This document shows, in pieces, positions 1-9,772 of a stretch of DNA of 30,343 nucleotides (the first letter of the stretch is position 1; every line of letters starts with the position of its first letter). The translations under genes and the position numbers were made by a program. Source of the stretch: UMGS1071 sp045638545 (GTDB lineage: Bacteria > Bacillota > Clostridia > Oscillospirales > Acutalibacteraceae). The stretch is from NCBI GenBank assembly GCA_045638545.1, contig JAZUBL010000008.1, positions 1-30,343 of the forward strand, in the 5' to 3' direction. The notes under the pieces are model-generated. The model was not told the DNA's origin and ran no database searches. It worked only from the letters and a program-made list of their open reading frames with translations.

Positions 1-1
1 T

Positions 2-3000
2 GGCCACAGCTTTACAACAAAGGCATCTGAGACTCTCGCAACTGCACCAGACTGCGATAATCCAGCAAGTTATTATGTACAGTGTGACAACTGTGACGCA
101 GTAAGCGAAGATAAGACAGTTTCCGTTGGTGAACCACTTAACCATAGCTATGAGCTGAAAAAGCCTGGTAAGCTTAAATCTAAAGCAGATTGTGAAAATC
201 CTGATATTTACTGGGTAGTATGTGATAGAAAAGATTGTGGCGAAATCAGCGATACGGTAACTGTTGAAGACGGTGAGGCACTGGGTCACGCACATACTGA
301 AGATTCCGGTGTAGAGGTAACTCCTGCAACATGTGAAACTCCTGCACTTCATAAGGCTAAGTGTGAGAGATGTGATGATGTAAGCGATACAGAAACAGTG
401 GAATCTGGTGCCCCATTGAACCACGCCATGAAGCGTGTTGTAACAGCACCAACCTGTACCGCAAAGGGTTATACAAGCTATGTTTGTCAATATGAGTGCG
501 GATATAGCTTTATTGAAGAAGGAAGCTATAAAGGCGAAATTCCGCATAGCTTTACAACAAAGGCATCTACAGAGAAGGCAACAGACGCAACCTGTACAGC
601 TCAGGCAACCTACTATGCACAGTGTGACAACTGTACAGCAGTAAGTGAGGACATGACTGTTGCAGTTGGCGAACTCCTCGACCACAGCTTTACAACAAAA
701 CCTTCCTCAGAGGTAAAGGATGAAGCTACCTGCACAACAGCGGCTGTTCATTATGTACAGTGCGACAACTGTGATGCAGTAAGTGAAGATAAGACAGTAG
801 CAGTAGGCAAAGAAAACGGCCACAGCTATACAACAAAGGCATCTGAGACTCTTGCAACTGCAGCAGACTGTGAAAATGCAGCAACTTACTATGTACAGTG
901 TGACAACTGTGACGCAGTAAGCGATGAAAAAACAGTAGCAGTAGGCAAAGAAAACGGCCACAGCTATACAACAAAGGCATCTGAGACTCTTGCAGCTGCA
1001 GCAGACTGTGAAAATGCAGCAACTTACTATGTACAGTGCGACAACTGTGACAAGGTAAGTGATGAAAAGACAGTGGCGGTTGGTGAGGCAAACGGCCACA
1101 GCTATACAACAAAGGCATCTGAGGCTCTCGCAACTGCAGCAGATTGCGACAATCCAGCAACCTACTATGTACAGTGTGACAACTGTGACGCAGTAAGCGA
1201 AGAGAAGACAGTAGCAGTAGGCGAAAAGAACGGCCACAGCTACACAACAAAGGCATCTGAGACTCTTGCAACTGCAGCAGACTGTGAAAACGCAGCAACT
1301 TACTATGTACAGTGCGACAACTGTGATGCAGTAAGTGATACTGTAACAGTAGCAGTAGGCGAAAAGAATGACCACAGCTACACAACAAAGGTATCTGAGA
1401 CTCTTGCAACTGCAGCAGATTGTGAAAATGCAGCAACTTACTATGTACAGTGTGACAACTGTGATGCAGTAAGTGATACTGTAACAGTAGCAGTAGGCGA
1501 AGCAAATGGCCACAGCTACAAAACAAAGGCATCTGACGAGGTAAAAACACCAGCAGATTGTATTAATAATGCAATCCATTACGTACAGTGCGACAACTGT
1601 GATGCAGTGAACAAGGAACTGACAGTTGAAGTAGCAGAATCCGCACTGGGTCATAATTGGAAAGAAACTGTAATTGAAGAGCCTACATGTCAGCAGGCTG
1701 GCGTGACATACAGATATTGTCAAGTTTGCAGAACAAACGAAACAATTTATCCGGAAGTTGATCATAACATGGTAGCTGCCGAAACTAAGGAAGCTACCTG
1801 TACAGAACCAGGTCTCAAATCCGGTCTTGTATGTTCTTATGGCTGCGGAAAGACACAGGAATCTGAAGTTATTGAACCTCTGGGTCATGATTACTCTGAC
1901 CTGACAAAGGTGTCTGATCAGATTCATACCCCTGCAACCTGCACAGAGCCGGCAACCTATTATCTGATCTGTACTCGCTGTCCTGAAATCAGCAAAGATA
2001 AGTATGCAGCAGACGGCGAGCCAAATGATCACAGCTACGAGCAGAAGCTGGCATCCGGCGAACTGGTAAGCAAAGCAACCTGCACAGATCCTGCAGTATA
2101 CAAGGTGAAGTGTGATAACTGTGACGTGACCCATGAAACAGAAACAGTAAAGGTTGGCGAAGCAAAGGGCCACAGCTACGAGCAGAAGCTGGCATCCAGC
2201 GAACTGGTAAGCGAAGCAACCTGCACAGATCCTGCAGTATATAAGGTGAAGTGCGATAACTGTGACGTGATTCACGAAACAGAAACAGTAGAGGTTGGTA
2301 AAGCAAACGACCACGCATTCAATGAAAAGGCATCTGCAGAGGAAGCAACACCAGCAACCTGTACAGAGGCAGCAACTCATTATGTACAGTGTGACAACTG
2401 TGATGAAATCGACAGAACAAAGACTGTATCTTACGGCGATCCAATTCCTCACAGCTACAACGAGAAGAAATCCGATCAGCTGGCTGCAGCAGCAACCTGC
2501 ACAGAACCAGCAAAGTACTTTGTACAGTGCGATAATTGTACAGCGGTAAGTGAAGAGAAGACAGTAGCAGTTGGTGAAGCAAACGACCACGCATTTAATG
2601 AGAAGGCATCTGCAGAGAAAGCAACAGCAGCAACCTGTACAGAAGCAGCAACTTATTATGTACAATGCGACAACTGTGATGAAATCGACAGAACAAAGAC
2701 AGTAGCAGTTGGTGATTCTAAGGGTCACAGCTTTACATCTAAAGATTCCGGCGAAGAAGCAACAGCAGCAACCTGTACAGAAGCAGCAACTCATTATGTA
2801 CAGTGCGACAACTGTGATGAAATCGACAGAACAAAGACAGTAGCAGTTGGTGATTCTAAGGGTCACTCCTTCAAGATGGTTGTAACAGCTCCAACCTGTA
2901 CAGAGAAGGGATACACAACAACAAGTTGTGCAAACTGTGATTATGAGAGAATTGACAACTATAAGGATGAAAAGGGTCATTCTTACAAGAAGGTTGTAAC

Positions 3001-4493
3001 AGAACCAACCTGTACAGAAGGTGGTTACACAACATACACTTGCGTAAATGGCTGTAACAATACTTATCAGGATGATGAAACTGAACCAGCAGGTCACAGC
3101 TATGTGAAGGAACTCCGCGGCACATTAAAGAGTGAAGCTGATTGTACAAATGCAGCAGTTTACTATGTAAAGTGCGATAAGTGTAACGTAGACAGCGAAG
3201 AGAAGACCGTGACAGTTGGCAAGGCAAACGGTCATAGCTACAACGAAAAGAAATCTGATCAACTGGCAGCAGAAGCAACCTGTACAGAAGCAGCGAAGTA
3301 TTATGTGCAGTGCGATAACTGCGATGCAGTTCATAACACAAAGACTGTAGCAGTTGGTGAAGAAAAAGGTCATGCATTCGACAAGAAGGCATCAAAAGAA
3401 GTTGCAGTAGCAGCAACATGTACTGAAAATGCTGTTCATTACGTACAGTGCGACAACTGTGATGTGGTGAACAAAGAACTGACAGTTGAAGTAGCAGGCA
3501 GTGCAATGGGCCACAGCTATACAAAGGAAACTCCTTCTGCTGAAATGGCAAGCGCAGCAACCTGCGACACAGCAGCAACCTATTATGTACAGTGTGACGC
3601 TTGTGATTATGTAAACGAGGAGCTGACTGTAGCAGTTGGTTCTCCAGCAAAACACGTTTACGAGACATCTATCACAGCACCAACCTGTACCGAAAAGGGC
3701 TATACAACCTATGATTGTAAGAATTGTGATTACGCATATGACGATGACTATGTTGATGCATTAAATCATAACTATGCACACAATGTTGTTGAGCCAACCT
3801 GTACTGAGGATGGCTACACAGCACACCTGTGCAGAAGATGTTTCCACGCTTATACAGATGCACCTGTAGAAGCATTGGGTCATGCAGAAGTGATTGATGA
3901 AGCAGTAGAAGCAACCTGCACAGATTCCGGTCTGACAGAAGGCAAGCACTGCTCCAGATGCAAAACAATCTTGGTACCGCAGGAAGTTGTAGAAGAACTT
4001 GGTCATGCAGAAGTGATTGATGAAGCAGTAGAAGCAACCTGCACAGATTCCGGTCTGACAGAAGGCAAGCATTGCTCCAGATGCGAAACAATCCTGGTAC
4101 CACAGGAAGTTGTAGAAGAACTAGGTCACGACGAAGTGATTGACGAAGCTGTTGAACCAACATGTACAGCAGTTGGTTACACAGAAGGCTCTCACTGCTC
4201 CAGATGTGATGAAGTGTTCGTTGCACAGGAAGAAGTTCCAATGATTGACCATACATGGAACAAGGGTCTCCTGACAACAACTCCAACCTGTACAGAAGAC
4301 GGTGTGAGAAAGTTCACATGTACAATGTGCAGAAAGGCAACAAAGGAAGAGCCGGAACCAAAGCTGGATCATGACCTGGAACAGCACCCGGCACAGCATG
4401 CAACAAACTACAGCATTGGCTGGAATGCATACGAAACCTGCACACGCTGCGAATACACTTCTTATGAAGAAATTGCAGCTTACGGCGAACCAT
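2..4493 (+). repeat. About 34 tandem His/Cys (HxC3) protein repeats
   Basis: Each unit begins with H (often GHSY or GHSF), has a TCT-type cysteine 12-18 residues later, then a C-x2-C pair (typically QCDNCD), and ends in a short acidic or TVAVG-like stretch before the next GH. Two classes alternate. The long class has 46-48 residues (HSYTTKAS...YYVQCDNCD) and the short class 37-41 residues (PTCTEKGYTTYxCxxC). The best-conserved block starts at 821, 959, 1097, 1235, 1373 and 1511, an exact 138-bp period. A second block starts at 3881, 4004 and 4127, a 123-bp period. The last unit near 4370-4490 is degenerate. One His and three Cys per unit suggests a metal-binding knuckle or a disulphide-stiffened stalk; this is inference. 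Confidence 0.9.
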
Positions 4494-7400
4494 CTATCGA
4501 TAATTACGAGGATCTCCTGAAGAACCTGCAGCTCCTTGAGCAGCTGGCAGTAGCTTACACAAAGGAAAATCCTGGCAAGGATCCAATGAAGATCCTCATC
4601 AAGTACGTACGTACTGGCGTAGACCGCTACAACTCCGGTTCCTGGAATATTATGGCGGGCTATGAAGACACAGACTTCAGAGACTATGTACTCAAGTTTG
4701 AAGAAGAGCACAACAAGAAGGTAACAACCGATGAAGAAATGATTCACGTTACTGGCTTGAAGAACATTCACAACATGACACTGCCAAACGGTGACTTTAC
4801 AGATATCGGTCATATGTTTGGTACAATGGATATTTCCTATCACAACAAGGGCAGCGTAAACCACGCTGACGTTGCTGGTTGGGCAGGCGACCTGGTTGAC
4901 CTGCTGACACTGGCAGACTATCATGGTGTTTCCGGCTCTATGGATGAAATGATCAAAGAGATCGGCACCAAGTATTTCCTGAATGACTACGTTGAGCCAA
5001 GCTCCTTCAGCCATACTGACTTCCTGGGCGACCTGGACGGTTATTATGTGATCAATGAGCTGGAAAACAGGGAATACAGCAACGGCATCCTCTGCAGCAT
5101 CTTTGAAGCATACTTCACAGAAAGCCTGACAGAAGAATCCCGTGCAGAGTACTTCCTGCAGAACAGACTGGGCGGTGCTTCCAGCAGAAACGCAATTCGC
5201 GAAGCAGTATTCAATGAGTACACAGCGAATAAGGTTGTTGCAACACTGGAAGGCACAAGAGAATTCAAGGCCAGCGACGTATCTGACATGAGAAAGGCAA
5301 GCTGCTATGCATTTGCAGATTACCTCTGCAAGCTGGCAGGTGACTGGACAGAGGTTAACGGCAACAATTACTACACCGACTTCTATCTGGAGTCCACTAC
5401 ACTGGCTCCTGGCATTACACAGGAAATCCACAAGGCAAACACAGCAGACGGCAAGCAGGTTGTTTACTACACTGCAACAGCTGACATTAACAGCCCATAC
5501 GTAAACGTATACGCAAACTACGCTGACAATAACCCAGCTGCAGGCTGGAAGATGCAGCGTGTACGCGATCAGGCAAATGCTGCGCAGGCAAACCATGGTG
5601 ACCCTGCTAGCCCGAACTACATTCCAAACTACAACGTTATCGCAAGCATCAACGGCGCTGGCTATAACATGTCTACCGGCGAACCTGGTGGTCTGCTGGT
5701 AATGGGCGGCGTAGAATATCATGCACCAAACGGTGATGGCTTCTTCGGTATTCTGAAGGACGGCCGTGCATATATCGGCACTACAAAAGAATACTACGCA
5801 ATGAAAGACCAGGTACAGGAAGGTATCGCATGCTTCGGTTCCACACTGGTTAAGGATGGCAAGATTGCAGTATCTGCATCCGGTACTTACTATAATGACC
5901 GTGCAAGCCGTACAGCAGTAGGTATTACAAAGACCCGTAAGGTTGTATTTATGGTTCTCGACGGTCGTCAGGAACCAGTATCCTGCGGCGGCAGCATGCA
6001 GGAAATCGCACAGATCATGCTGGAAGCAGGCTGTGTACAAGCAGTTAACCTGGATGGCGGCGGCTCCACAACTTACATTGCAAAGCAGCCAGGTGACACA
6101 GAACTGTCCCTGATCAGCAGCCCATCCGACGGCTTTGAACGTTCCGTAAGTACCTCCCTCATGATGGTATCTACAGCTCCAAGCTCCACTGCATTTGACC
6201 ATGCAATTATTGAAGCTGAAAAGAACTACATGACAATCGGCACAACAATGCAGATGACTGCAACTGGCGTAAGCGCAACAGGTAACCCTGCTGAGCTCCC
6301 AGAGGGTGCAACCTGGGCTGTTGCAGATGAAACAATCGGTACAATCTCCGAGGACGGCATCTTCACAGCAAAGGCAATCGGCAAAACAACAGTGAACCTG
6401 ATGCTGGGCACCCAGGTACTTGGCAGCAAGATCATGAATGTTGTTGTTCCGGATGCAGTTTACTTCACAAGAGCAAACATGGACGTTGTTTACGGCGAGA
6501 CAATTACTCTGCCGGTAGCAGCACTCTACGAGGGCAAGGCTGTACAGATTCTTGAAAGCGACGTTACATTTACCATGAGCAATGCAGCTGGTACAATGAA
6601 TGGCTTCGACTTTACAGCAGCAGAAGACACAGGCATTAAGAACGTAAAGATCACTGTAAAATCTGTTATGAATCCGGATGCATCTTCCGGTTCTGTAACT
6701 GTTGCAATTTACAACAAGGGCGAAGCAAGCTTCGACTTTGAAAGCGCTACTGGCGGCGACCGCATCCTGGCATGGGATCGTACCGTTTCCAACGCAACAA
6801 CAGAAGATAATGTAACTTACACTGCCATCGACATTACCAAGCCGATGACAACTTCTTACTCCTTCGCAATCGACATGACTCAGATTCCAATTCCGGAAAA
6901 ACTGGAAGAGCTGACATTTATGCTCCCAGGCGCAGACGCAGCAGATGCTTCCGCATGGAACTTCCTGCTGCAGCTGGCAGAGCGTGTCAGTGTTCTGACA
7001 GAAGTTAAGCCGGTTATCAAGTTCGATCCGAACTTCGATATTGATATTTCTGAGCTGACACTGAAGAACGAATACTTCACAATGCAGAGCGCAGAAATCA
7101 ATAAGGAAACAAACGAGCTGACAATCACACTGAAGTGGATTGACCAGACAAAGGCAATCGATCCTGAAACAGCAAACCCAATCTGCATCCTCAGCGGTAT
7201 CAAGGCAACTCCAAAGGCAGATGCAAACTGGGATGCAAAGAACAAGCTCAATGCTGTGCATGAGGGTAACGTAAGCTACACCATTTACCTGCGTGCAAAC
7301 GCACTGTACACCTTCGCACAGAATAAGGAAAATCAGGAGACATTTAACCTGTATCCATTCGAGAACAAGGAAGTTATCATTGGTGGTGCAACTGAAAAGG

Positions 7401-9559
7401 GTGCATACTTCCACGATACTTACAAGGAATTCAAGGATGAATACACACTCGTAAACTCCCTGAAGAACGGCTGGGTATATGAAGACGGCGGCTACGCATA
7501 TTACGACAGTGGTGAAAAGTACTACGGCGTAAAGAAGGTAGGCGAATACTACTACGACTTTGGTGAGACTGGTATTAACGTTGGTCAGACCAAGTTCACA
7601 GGTATCTTCGATCAGAACGGTACCAACTACTACTCCAAGGACGGCGTACTGACTTCCGGTTGGTACACTGTAGGCGACGACAGCTACTGCTTCGATGAAA
7701 ACGGCGCTGGCTATGACGGCAAGGTTACACTCGACGGCGTTGAGCTGGAATTTGATAATGGTCTCCACATTGGCGGCTACACAGGCTTTGTAAAGAAGGA
7801 TAACGGCAATACTTACTATTACAAGAATGGTAAGATGCAGTTCGGTTGGGTATACGTTGGCGAAGATCTGTATCACTTCAATACAGAGAGCGGCATTATG
7901 ACAACCGGCACACACGTAATCCCTGACAACGAAGCAAAGGCAAAGGGTGCTTACTACGACTTTGCAGAAGACGGTAAGACACTCCGCGGCTACTTTAACG
8001 GCTTTGGTTATTATTACTGGGCTGGTGAACCACGCAGAAATGACTGGGTAAAGGAAGGCTCTGACCCGGATCCGGAAGCATGGTATCATACAAACGAAAC
8101 AGGCCACTATGTAACTGACGGCACAAGCGCTGCAACTGTACGTATCGAGTTTGACGGTGTTGTATACACCTTTAATAATAAGAACGGTAAGCTGCTCCGC
8201 GGTGACTTTGTTACTAAGGATGGCGAGTGGTACTATTACTGGGCAGGCACACCGGTCAACGATGGCTGGTTTGAACTGGAAGGCAACAAGTACTACGCAT
8301 ACGAAGACGGCACTCTCGCAACAGGTTCTAACACCATCGACGGCGTAACTTATATGTTCACCAACCATGGTGTACTTATCGAGGAAGGCGTTATCGTAAA
8401 GGCTTCTCTGTCTGCAAAGAATGAGAAGATGACAGTAGATATGGAGAACATCACAGAAGACGTGGACGAAGTTGTTGTGGCAATCTGGGCAGTAAACGCT
8501 GGTCAGGATGCAACAATGAAGTGGATCCAGGCAGCAGAAACTATCGACGGTGATTGGACACTTACAGTTCCAATGTGTCTGTTCGGTGTTGAAAAGGCTG
8601 ACACATATGAGATTCACGCTTACATTGCAAAGGATGGCACTCCAACAGCATTCCTGAACTCCACAAATGTAAAGGTATCCACAGGTGTAACTCATACTTA
8701 CACAGACCACAGAGATGCAACCTGCAATATCTGCGGCGAAGAAACACGTGAACTGGCTCCTGTTGTTCTGACCTCTCTGACTGAGAAGAACGAGAAGATG
8801 AACGTACTGGTTGACAATGTGGATGCTGATGCAACAGCAGTTCGTGTAGAACTCTGGGCTAAGAACGCAGGCAAGGATGCAACACTGAAGAAGGCAGCAG
8901 CTGAAAAGAACAGCGACGGCGCTTGGATCGTTACAGTTCCAATGTGTCAGTTTGGTGTAACAGAAGCTGATACTTACGAAGTACACGCATTCAGCACTGT
9001 AAACAAGAAGGAAACAGAGATTGCTTCTGCAGAAGTAAAGGTATCCACAGGCGTTGCACACGTTTACTCCAATGATAAGGACGAAACCTGCAACAACTGC
9101 GGCGCATATCGTGAAATTGCAGATGCAGAAAGAGAACCAACAACTCCAATGTACCGTCTCTACAATCCAAACTCCGGCGAACACTTCTACACCGGCAGCA
9201 CAGAGGAAAGAGACAATCTGGTAACAGCTGGCTGGAACTACGAAGGCATTGCATGGAATGCACCGATCAAACACGGCGCTCCTGTATACCGCGTATTCAA
9301 TCCAAACTCTGGTGACCACCATTACACCATGAGCCAGGAAGAAGTAGACAACCTGACAGCAATCGGCTGGAAGTACGAAGGCGTTGCATGGAACTCTGCT
9401 GACCCGAACAGCGAGCTTGCAGTTCCTCAGTTCAGACTGTACAATCCAAATGCAGACTGCGGCAGCCACCACTACACAAGCAGCACAGAAGAACGTGATA
9501 TGCTTGTAGAAGCTGGCTGGATCTACGAAGGCATTGGCTGGTTTGGTCTGCTGAAGTAA
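2..9559 (+). CDS. Giant repeat-rich surface protein with phosphodiester glycosidase domain (5' end outside window)
   Basis: The frame is open from base 2 with no start codon needed, so at least 3,185 residues are present and the N-terminus and any signal peptide lie upstream. Numbering visible residues from base 2: 1-1497 are about 34 tandem His/Cys repeats; 1498-1779 is a mostly helical domain I do not recognise; 1780-2058 matches the phosphodiester glycosidase (NAGPA) family, with the motif NLDGGGSTT at 2016; 2060-2150 is Big_2-like; 2150-2475 is a beta-rich region; 2478-2798 holds Tyr/Trp/Gly-rich choline/glucan-binding-type repeats; 2799-2898 and 2918-3020 are GBS_Bsp-like modules, each followed by a short H...CxxC stretch; 3046-3185 are three DUF5648 units (RLYNPNSGEHFYT type). 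There is no LPXTG tail, so attachment is presumably through the cell-wall-binding repeats. Family knowledge suggests a secreted enzyme hydrolysing sugar phosphodiesters. The natural substrate is unknown. Confidence 0.9.
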   Translation, partial: GHSFTTKASETLATAPDCDNPASYYVQCDNCDAVSEDKTVSVGEPLNHSYELKKPGKLKSKADCENPDIYWVVCDRKDCGEISDTVTVEDGEALGHAHTEDSGVEVTPATCETPALHKAKCERCDDVSDTETVESGAPLNHAMKRVVTAPTCTAKGYTSYVCQYECGYSFIEEGSYKGEIPHSFTTKASTEKATDATCTAQATYYAQCDNCTAVSEDMTVAVGELLDHSFTTKPSSEVKDEATCTTAAVHYVQCDNCDAVSEDKTVAVGKENGHSYTTKASETLATAADCENAATYYVQCDNCDAVSDEKTVAVGKENGHSYTTKASETLAAAADCENAATYYVQCDNCDKVSDEKTVAVGEANGHSYTTKASEALATAADCDNPATYYVQCDNCDAVSEEKTVAVGEKNGHSYTTKASETLATAADCENAATYYVQCDNCDAVSDTVTVAVGEKNDHSYTTKVSETLATAADCENAATYYVQCDNCDAVSDTVTVAVGEANGHSYKTKASDEVKTPADCINNAIHYVQCDNCDAVNKELTVEVAESALGHNWKETVIEEPTCQQAGVTYRYCQVCRTNETIYPEVDHNMVAAETKEATCTEPGLKSGLVCSYGCGKTQESEVIEPLGHDYSDLTKVSDQIHTPATCTEPATYYLICTRCPEISKDKYAADGEPNDHSYEQKLASGELVSKATCTDPAVYKVKCDNCDVTHETETVKVGEAKGHSYEQKLASSELVSEATCTDPAVYKVKCDNCDVIHETETVEVGKANDHAFNEKASAEEATPATCTEAATHYVQCDNCDEIDRTKTVSYGDPIPHSYNEKKSDQLAAAATCTEPAKYFVQCDNCTAVSEEKTVAVGEANDHAFNEKASAEKATAATCTEAATYYVQCDNCDEIDRTKTVAVGDSKGHSFTSKDSGEEATAATCTEAATHYVQCDNCDEIDRTKTVAVGDSKGHSFKMVVTAPTCTEKGYTTTSCANCDYERIDNYKDEKGHSYKKVVTEPTCTEGGYTTYTCVNGCNNTYQDDETEPAGHSYVKELRGTLKSEADCTNAAVYYVKCDKCNVDSEEKTVTVGKANGHSYNEKKSDQLAAEATCTEAAKYYVQCDNCDAVHNTKTVAVGEEKGHAFDKKASKEVAVAATCTENAVHYVQCDNCDVVNKELTVEVAGSAMGHSYTKETPSAEMASAATCDTAATYYVQCDACDYVNEELTVAVGSPAKHVYETSITAPTCTEKGYTTYDCKNCDYAYDDDYVDALNHNYAHNVVEPTCTEDGYTAHLCRRCFHAYTDAPVEALGHAEVIDEAVEATCTDSGLTEGKHCSRCKTILVPQEVVEELGHAEVIDEAVEATCTDSGLTEGKHCSRCETILVPQEVVEELGHDEVIDEAVEPTCTAVGYTEGSHCSRCDEVFVAQEEVPMIDHTWNKGLLTTTPTCTEDGVRKFTCTMCRKATKEEPEPKLDHDLEQHPAQHATNYSIGWNAYETCTRCEYTSYEEIAAYGEPSIDNYEDLLKNLQLLEQLAVAYTKENPGKDPMKILIKYVRTGVDRYNSGSWNIMAGYEDTDFRDYVLKFEEEHNKKVTTDEEMIHVTGLKNIHNMTLPNGDFTDIGHMFGTMDISYHNKGSVNHADVAGWAGDLVDLLTLADYHGVSGSMDEMIKEIGTKYFLNDYVEPSSFSHTDFLGDLDGYYVINELENREYSNGILCSIFEAYFTESLTEESRAEYFLQNRLGGASSRNAIREAVFNEYTANKVVATLEGTREFKASDVSDMRKASCYAFADYLCKLAGDWTEVNGNNYYTDFYLESTTLAPGITQEIHKANTADGKQVVYYTATADINSPYVNVYANYADNNPAAGWKMQRVRDQANAAQANHGDPASPNYIPNYNVIASINGAGYNMSTGEPGGLLVMGGVEYHAPNGDGFFGILKDGRAYIGTTKEYYAMKDQVQEGIACFGSTLVKDGKIAVSASGTYYNDRASRTAVGITKTRKVVFMVLDGRQEPVSCGGSMQEIAQIMLEAGCVQAVNLDGGGSTTYIAKQPGDTELSLISSPSDGFERSVSTSLMMVSTAPSSTAFDHAIIEAEKNYMTIGTTMQMTATGVSATGNPAELPEGATWAVADETIGTISEDGIFTAKAIGKTTVNLMLGTQVLGSKIMNVVVPDAVYFTRANMDVVYGETITLPVAALYEGKAVQILESDVTFTMSNAAGTMNGFDFTAAEDTGIKNVKITVKSVMNPDASSGSVTVAIYNKGEASFDFESATGGDRILAWDRTVSNATTEDNVTYTAIDITKPMTTSYSFAIDMTQIPIPEKLEELTFMLPGADAADASAWNFLLQLAERVSVLTEVKPVIKFDPNFDIDISELTLKNEYFTMQSAEINKETNELTITLKWIDQTKAIDPETANPICILSGIKATPKADANWDAKNKLNAVHEGNVSYTIYLRANALYTFAQNKENQETFNLYPFENKEVIIGGATEKGAYFHDTYKEFKDEYTLVNSLKNGWVYEDGGYAYYDSGEKYYGVKKVGEYYYDFGETGINVGQTKFTGIFDQNGTNYYSKDGVLTSGWYTVGDDSYCFDENGAGYDGKVTLDGVELEFDNGLHIGGYTGFVKKDNGNTYYYKNGKMQFGWVYVGEDLYHFNTESGIMTTGTHVIPDNEAKAKGAYYDFAEDGKTLRGYFNGFGYYYWAGEPRRNDWVKEGSDPDPEAWYHTNETGHYVTDGTSAATVRIEFDGVVYTFNNKNGKLLRGDFVTKDGEWYYYWAGTPVNDGWFELEGNKYYAYEDGTLATGSNTIDGVTYMFTNHGVLIEEGVIVKASLSAKNEKMTVDMENITEDVDEVVVAIWAVNAGQDATMKWIQAAETIDGDWTLTVPMCLFGVEKADTYEIHAYIAKDGTPTAFLNSTNVKVSTGVTHTYTDHRDATCNICGEETRELAPVVLTSLTEKNEKMNVLVDNVDADATAVRVELWAKNAGKDATLKKAAAEKNSDGAWIVTVPMCQFGVTEADTYEVHAFSTVNKKETEIASAEVKVSTGVAHVYSNDKDETCNNCGAYREIADAEREPTTPMYRLYNPNSGEHFYTGSTEERDNLVTAGWNYEGIAWNAPIKHGAPVYRVFNPNSGDHHYTMSQEEVDNLTAIGWKYEGVAWNSADPNSELAVPQFRLYNPNADCGSHHYTSSTEERDMLVEAGWIYEGIGWFGLLK

Positions 9560-9645
9560 TTCCCGCTGCGGTACCTGTTAAGGTAATACAGCAATAAAGA
9601 AGACCCGGTCAGATCTCCGATGAGAGAAATGCCCGGGTCTTTTTG
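9480..9645 (+). repeat. Direct repeat copy 1: 3' end of giant gene plus terminator
   Basis: This 166-bp stretch covers the last 26 codons of the giant gene, its stop codon, trailer and terminator. It recurs at 9693-9858 with no indels and about 7 mismatches by my reading. Confidence 0.93.
9601..9645 (+). terminator. Rho-independent terminator of the giant gene
   Basis: Stem AGACCCGG (9601-9608) pairs with CCGGGTCT (9633-9640) around a 24-base loop and is followed by a T run. Confidence 0.8.
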
Positions 9646-9691
9646 CGGAAAGAAAAGCATGTTGTATGTTTTAAAAAACATACGATATCAG

Positions 9692-9772
9692 GGCAGCACA
9701 GAAGAATGTGATATGCTGGTAGAAGCTGGCTGGATCTACGAAGGCATTGGCTGGTTTGGCCTGCTGAAGTAA
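9692..9772 (+). pseudogene. C-terminal remnant of a second DUF5648-ending giant protein
   Basis: In frame with the copy above, these codons read GSTEECDMLVEAGWIYEG and then end in GWFGLLK and a stop, matching the last DUF5648 unit of the upstream gene except for an Arg-to-Cys change. Upstream of 9690 the similarity stops abruptly in A/T-rich sequence. An ATG at 9659 would give only 37 codons and has no ribosome-binding site, so I call this a gene remnant and not a small gene. Deletion between two tandem paralogues, or a partial duplication, would produce it. Confidence 0.8.

Noticed and set aside
2..4493. CRISPR-like periodic repeats
   Set aside because: The periodicity follows whole codons of a protein repeat, with unit lengths of 111-144 bp and no constant short repeat with unique spacers.
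4121..9472. A 1,783-codon open frame on the minus strand, and another of 796 codons at 707-3097
   Set aside because: Both lie wholly inside the giant gene. They translate to Cys/Val/Ile-rich sequence without domains and are open only because of the sense strand's strong codon preference.
9659..9772. A 37-codon small gene
   Set aside because: It has no ribosome-binding site, and the C-terminal two thirds are a copy of the end of the giant gene.
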